Shown in pieces: positions 34,149-36,288 of a stretch of 36,288 nucleotides of DNA. Position 1 is the first letter of the stretch. The number at the start of each line of letters is the position of its first letter. The position numbers were made by a program, and so were the translations under genes. The notes under the pieces were generated by a model. It was not told the origin of the DNA, made no database searches, and saw only the letters and a list, made by a program, of their open reading frames with translations. The stretch is from Betaproteobacteria bacterium (GTDB lineage: Bacteria; Pseudomonadota; Gammaproteobacteria; Burkholderiales; SG8-41). The stretch lies in the NCBI GenBank assembly GCA_947476215.1, contig CANJQI010000038.1, positions 1 through 36,288 on the forward strand, read 5' to 3'.

Positions 34149-35600
34149 CTACTTTATGCAGCGAGAGTCACAGGTGTTTTTAGCCGGCGGACAAATTTGC
34201 CCGCCTTGGGATCGATACTGAATTGCACATTGCTCGAACTGGCCCTGGCAGCGTTCTAGACAAGATACTTCAGCGCGGTATTTAGCCGCGTATTGCGGAT
34301 CTTTCCTCATTTTATCATTATGGATTAATTGGTCGAACTCTCTTTGCGCAGCTGTATGACCTTGATCCGCAGCTAGTTTGAACCACTTCATCGCCTCCAA
34401 ATCATTTTTATTAACCCCCAATCCTTCCAAGTAAAGTTTCCCCATATTGAATTGCGCGTTGTGAAAGCCTTGTGCAGCAGCGAGTTCGTACCACTTCTTC
34501 GCCTCTACAAAATTTTTCTCAACACCCAAGCCCTTTACATACATGTATCCCAAATAGTCTTGTCCGCGTTGCGAACCTCGGTCCGCTGACTTTCTAATCC
34601 ACTTCATCGCCTCCGCATAATTTTTCTCAACACCTGCGCCATCTACATAAAGTGCACCGAGACTTGTTTCCGCATCAGCGAAACCTTGTGCCGCAGCCAA
34701 CAGGTACCACTTCATCGCTTCTTTATTGTTTCGGTCTCCATAATAATATATCTTTCCCATGCCGTATTGCGCTGCAGGGAAGTTTTGTGCAGCAGCCAAC
34801 CCGTACCACTTCTTCGCCGCCTCAATCTTTTCATACCCAGATTCTCCAACTCTTCTTCTATCGTATTCGTCTGACGCGAGATGACCCAGACGCTCTTGCG
34901 CTTGCGCATAACCTTGTGCAGCAGCCAACTCATACCACTTCTTCGCCTCCTGTACATTTTTCTTAACGCCTTGCCCACTTGCATGCAAGTGGCCGATATA
35001 GGTCTGCGCCTTAGCATTACCATTTGCAGCCTCTCGTTTAAACTTTTCCATTGCAACATCGTATTGTTTGTTGTTGTACTCCGCCATACCATCCAGAATA
35101 GGTTCTTCGGGCTTCGTTGGCGTTGGATTCGCGATGCCTTTACTGTCTTTTGCTGCAATGCTGGCTGGAGCGGCAGCAATGCTAGTGGGAGTGCAGAGCT
35201 TTTTAAAAACAAGTGCATTAGCTGTTTTTTCTGCAATCGCGCCAAATGGCTGATTAGGACTGGTGACGGTAGAAACTACGACACCCTGGCCCATACCCTC
35301 CTCATACCGAGTTTCCGCCTTAATAGACATGGTATTCTCTACGCAGTTATAAGCCCTATTCTGCACGTAGGATTTAATACTATTACCTTTTTTATCTTTT
35401 CTGTCACCGCCCTCAATATTAACTAAATATTTTACTTCAACAATATTGTCAATTTTTTTGACGGATTCAGAATCGAAATAAGAAGTGAGTTTTTCACCTG
35501 CGCTGTTACTGGATGTGGACTGTCCTACAAGTTCATAAGCAGCGTTTGCCGAGACAATGTAAGAGAACATTGTCAGAATGACTAGTAATATTGTTTTCAT
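34149..35600 (-). CDS. Exported surface-adhesin-E/Sel1-repeat protein
   Basis: A 483-residue protein with signal peptide MKTILLVILTMFSYIVSANA. Residues about 20-135 look like the surface-adhesin E domain (YELVGQSTSSNS, YFDSESVKKIDN, YNCVENTMSIKAE). A Pro/Ala/Thr linker leads to six Sel1-like repeats (about 190-430), such as GYMYVKGLGVEKNFVEAKKW. The C-terminus is cysteine-rich (CLERCQGQFEQC, ICPPAKNTCDSRC). ATG 35600 follows GGGGAGAGGAA. Sel1 repeats bind other proteins; a periplasmic or surface role is likely. It is much AT-richer than the housekeeping genes. Confidence 0.8.
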   Translation of the reverse strand: MKTILLVILTMFSYIVSANAAYELVGQSTSSNSAGEKLTSYFDSESVKKIDNIVEVKYLVNIEGGDRKDKKGNSIKSYVQNRAYNCVENTMSIKAETRYEEGMGQGVVVSTVTSPNQPFGAIAEKTANALVFKKLCTPTSIAAAPASIAAKDSKGIANPTPTKPEEPILDGMAEYNNKQYDVAMEKFKREAANGNAKAQTYIGHLHASGQGVKKNVQEAKKWYELAAAQGYAQAQERLGHLASDEYDRRRVGESGYEKIEAAKKWYGLAAAQNFPAAQYGMGKIYYYGDRNNKEAMKWYLLAAAQGFADAETSLGALYVDGAGVEKNYAEAMKWIRKSADRGSQRGQDYLGYMYVKGLGVEKNFVEAKKWYELAAAQGFHNAQFNMGKLYLEGLGVNKNDLEAMKWFKLAADQGHTAAQREFDQLIHNDKMRKDPQYAAKYRAEVSCLERCQGQFEQCAIQYRSQGGQICPPAKNTCDSRCIK

Positions 35601-35789
35601 TTCCTCTCCCCTGAAATTTCTCGCGTTTATTACAGATACGTACGAAGTTTCCACCGTTTAAATCCATTTAGAGGCGTCCACCAGGATGACTCAGAAACGA
35701 TATAAACTTTTGGCATATCCCCAATACTTCTAGTAAATAGGTGCTTACCGCAGAGTATGACTGCAAGGGGCAGACACAAAACACCGTTG

Positions 35790-36224
35790 CTACCGCTTGA
35801 ACCCCCGACGCACACCCGCACTGACCGCCTCAATCTGTGCATCAATTTCGCCACTCTCTACCGCTTTACGCAAAACTGCAAGCGTAGCGGTCAATTCTGC
35901 CGCAGTTGTCTCCACCGCAGTGCGTCCTTTTGCCAATTCCACCACTTTGTTGCCGTATTTGACAGCAACACAGACCTTACCCCCGTCCACAGCCCAAAAC
36001 CACGCTTTCACACGTTTGGGTTGCTGAACTACGCTGACGTTGCCCGCCGCATCCTTTAGACGTTTACTACGCATCGCCGTGTAAACAGTACCGGCTGCTT
36101 TTGCTGCCGCCAGTGCGATCTGTTCATCCAGCTTTAGCAACAGCTTTTGACGACGCTGGATGACAGGATTGTTTTCGCGTTGCTGTTTTGCGGCTACTAA
36201 TTTCAGCGTGTTCAGTGTGCTCAT
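35790..36224 (-). CDS. DUF6641-like hypothetical protein
   Basis: A 144-residue, basic, helical protein. MSTLNTLKLVAAKQQREN, RRQKLLLKLDEQIALAAAK, QQPKRVKAWFWAVDGGKVCV and AVKYGNKVVELAKGRTAVET fit what I recall of the DUF6641 family from Burkholderiales mobile or prophage-like regions. AGGGAGAAC lies upstream of ATG 36224. Its presence supports a mobile origin for the AT-rich island. Function unknown. Confidence 0.65.
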   Translation of the reverse strand: MSTLNTLKLVAAKQQRENNPVIQRRQKLLLKLDEQIALAAAKAAGTVYTAMRSKRLKDAAGNVSVVQQPKRVKAWFWAVDGGKVCVAVKYGNKVVELAKGRTAVETTAAELTATLAVLRKAVESGEIDAQIEAVSAGVRRGFKR

Positions 36225-36288
36225 TTGTCGTTCTCCCTAAAGTTAACCTACTTGGCACACGATAACGTCTTATTTTTCAGAATACGAC

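Noticed and set aside
35630-35854. A 74-codon minus-strand frame upstream of the Sel1 gene
   Set aside because: No ribosome site, overlaps the 3' end of the DUF6641-like gene and the leader of the next gene; no recognisable domain.
1-36288. CRISPR array, rRNA or tRNA genes
   Set aside because: No regularly spaced direct repeats and no recognisable rRNA or tRNA sequences were seen on either strand by eye.

Overview
The window reads as the chromosome of a betaproteobacterium, probably Burkholderiales or a near relative. The backbone gene order (ffh - ccsA-like - CNNM/CorC gene - pilC - pilD - coaE - zapD - yacG - Nudix/ThiE fusion - DUF815 ATPase - argJ, and rpsP-rimM-trmD-rplS) is typical of that class. 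So is the abundance of Bug/TctC-type periplasmic binding proteins. Most of the window is GC-rich; the last ~5.5 kb is clearly AT-richer and looks acquired.

Region 1 (1-1212) is accessory. It holds the truncated coding end of an IS91-family transposase, abutting a 208-bp decayed copy of part of the neighbouring Bug gene, then a Phd/VapC-type toxin-antitoxin pair with a palindromic operator.

Region 2 (1291-14028) is a catabolic-looking island. Five near-complete Bug/TctC binding-protein genes are interleaved with a two-hotdog MaoC-like dehydratase, a class III CoA-transferase, an enoyl-CoA hydratase, an MmgE/PrpD protein and a carboxymuconolactone-decarboxylase-like protein. No TctA/TctB membrane subunits and no regulator are visible. 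The highlight is a two-gene operon at 2636-4290. Its first gene is a UGSC-family protein whose conserved redox position is an in-frame TGA (2924-2926), with a perfect 8-bp hairpin capped by a G-first triloop about 20 nt downstream. That is the layout of a bacterial SECIS element, so this is very probably a selenoprotein. The second gene overlaps it by ATGA and encodes an uncharacterised protein with a WGDGLPVVPPT motif. The likely theme is uptake and CoA-dependent breakdown of an organic acid with a redox step, but the substrate cannot be read from the sequence.

Region 3 (14256-30675) is mostly housekeeping: a periplasmic solenoid protein, the ribosomal operon rpsP-rimM-trmD-rplS with a strong terminator, a FitAB/VapBC module with a striking operator, a probable nuclease remnant, ffh, a cytochrome c assembly protein, a CNNM/CBS transporter-like protein, pilC-pilD (without pilB), coaE, zapD, yacG, a Nudix-ThiE fusion, a DUF815 ATPase and argJ.

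Region 4 (30676-36288) is an AT-rich island, all genes on the minus strand: a DUF6641-like small protein, a surface-adhesin-E/Sel1-repeat lipid-free exported protein, two zinc-ribbon membrane proteins, an LprI-like domain protein and a small basic protein. Its border next to argJ carries five perfect hairpins within about 370 bp. The zinc-ribbon and LprI-like genes are separated by a single in-frame TGA, which suggests a split gene. No rRNA, tRNA or CRISPR array was found.
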